A stretch of 6,211 bases of DNA. Origin: Bacillota bacterium (GTDB lineage Bacteria > Bacillota > Clostridia > Acetivibrionales > JAKOSZ01). This document shows positions 5,584 through 6,211 of the stretch, one piece after another. Each line of letters begins with the position of its first letter. The stretch's first letter is position 1. A program made the position numbers and the translations under genes. The stretch is from contig JAKOSZ010000059.1 of assembly GCA_029776555.1 (NCBI GenBank), forward strand, positions 1 through 6,211, read 5' to 3'. The notes beneath the pieces were generated by a model that saw only the letters and a program-made list of their open reading frames with translations, did not search any database and was not told where the DNA came from.

Positions 5584-6211
5584 TTACGAGTTCAAATCCT
5601 TATCTTTGAGTATAACGTCATGGGCTCCGCCCTCAATAATGCTTGTGGATGAAACAAGGGTAAGCCTTGCTTCCCTGTGAAGCTGCGCAATGCTGGTTAC
5701 GCCGCAGTTGCACATGGTTGCTTTTATTTTGCTGATGGTTATGTCCAGGTTGTCCTTTAACTTCCCGGCGTAAGGAACATATGAGTCTACGCCTTCCTCG
5801 AAATCTATCCTGTCGGCTCCTCCCACATCATACCGCTGCCAGTTCCGCGCCCTGTTGGAGCCTTCTCCCCAGTATTCTTTGACGAAGGTGTTTCCTATTT
5901 TCAGCTTCTTTGAAGGGCTCTCGTCAAACCTGGCAAAATACCTGCCCATCATGACGAAATCCGCTCCCATGGCCAGGGCCAGCACTATGTGGTAGTCGTG
6001 GACGATTCCTCCGTCGGAGCATATGGGGACGTATATGCCGGTTTTTTCAAAATATTCATCCCTGGCCCTGGCCACTTCAATAACGGCGGTGGCCTGTCCC
6101 CTTCCGATCCCCTTCTGCTCCCTGGTGATGCATATGGACCCTCCTCCGATGCCCACTTTTACAAAGTCCGCTCCCGCTTCCACCAGGTAGAGGAAGCCCT
6201 CCCGGTCTACC
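5584..6211 (-). CDS. guaB: IMP dehydrogenase, C-terminal part (5' end beyond the window)
   Basis: IMP dehydrogenase oxidises IMP to XMP with NAD, the committed step of guanine nucleotide synthesis. The last 209 codons are visible. About 300 N-terminal residues, including any CBS regulatory pair, lie outside, judging from the family length of about 500. The frame is open to the right edge, starting VDREGFLYLVEAG. Counting from the first complete codon, the active-site loop GGGSICITRE contains the catalytic Cys27. CSDGG gives the phosphate-binding Asp66, and MGRYFARF follows. The mobile flap has NWQRYD with the Arg126-Tyr127 base dyad, then FEEGVDSYVPYAG. The wording of the loop (GSICITREQKGIGRGQ) and flap is that of the divergent IMPDH group known from Tritrichomonas foetus and some bacteria, not the common GPGSICTTR form. 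GMP reductase is less likely, because the RY dyad and long flap are IMPDH features. Two terminators close the gene. Confidence 0.93.
   Translation of the reverse strand, partial: VDREGFLYLVEAGADFVKVGIGGGSICITREQKGIGRGQATAVIEVARARDEYFEKTGIYVPICSDGGIVHDYHIVLALAMGADFVMMGRYFARFDESPSKKLKIGNTFVKEYWGEGSNRARNWQRYDVGGADRIDFEEGVDSYVPYAGKLKDNLDITISKIKATMCNCGVTSIAQLHREARLTLVSSTSIIEGGAHDVILKDKDLNS

Overview
The window reads as a stretch of a low- to mid-GC Firmicutes chromosome, most likely a saccharolytic member of the Clostridia. Three things point there: the greA-lysS adjacency, sigma-A-type promoters (one a perfect TTGACA-17-TATAAT) with purine-rich Shine-Dalgarno sites, and strong hairpin-plus-T-run terminators. 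No species can be named from this sequence alone. Every gene I can support lies on the minus strand, so transcription runs from high to low coordinates. All long plus-strand frames are antisense shadows.

In transcription order, the window opens with the 3' end of an IMP dehydrogenase gene (guaB, 5584-6211, cut by the right edge). It is closed by two consecutive intrinsic terminators. Next comes a gap of about 435 bp (5149-5583). It holds an extended -10 promoter, a perfect 20-bp tandem repeat placed exactly where the -35 and activator region should be, and a hairpin-bearing leader. This appears to drive a two-gene unit made of a ThuA-like protein (4486-5148) and a Gfo/Idh/MocA oxidoreductase (3346-4440), which ends at a clear terminator. 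ThuA and Gfo/Idh proteins occur together in sugar-oxidation operons (ThuA/ThuB of trehalose utilisation), so a role in disaccharide or glycoside catabolism is inferred.

The gene at 2243-3217 encodes a 324-residue protein I do not recognise. Its centre has a Rossmann-like alternation of strands and helices, but without the classical glycine-rich nucleotide-binding loop.

The left third holds transcription and translation housekeeping genes: greA (1500-1976), transcript-cleavage factor, and lysS (1-1338, C-terminus cut by the left edge), lysyl-tRNA synthetase. The two are usually neighbours in Firmicutes, but here each has its own convincing promoter. greA has a perfect consensus promoter and a leader of about 175 nt. 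lysS has TTGCTA-17-TATAAT overlapping the greA terminator, and a leader containing a 13-bp perfect hairpin with a second copy of one arm beside the ribosome binding site. No RNA genes, insertion sequences or CRISPR arrays were seen. The most unusual material is regulatory: the sugar-operon direct repeats and the lysS and greA leaders.
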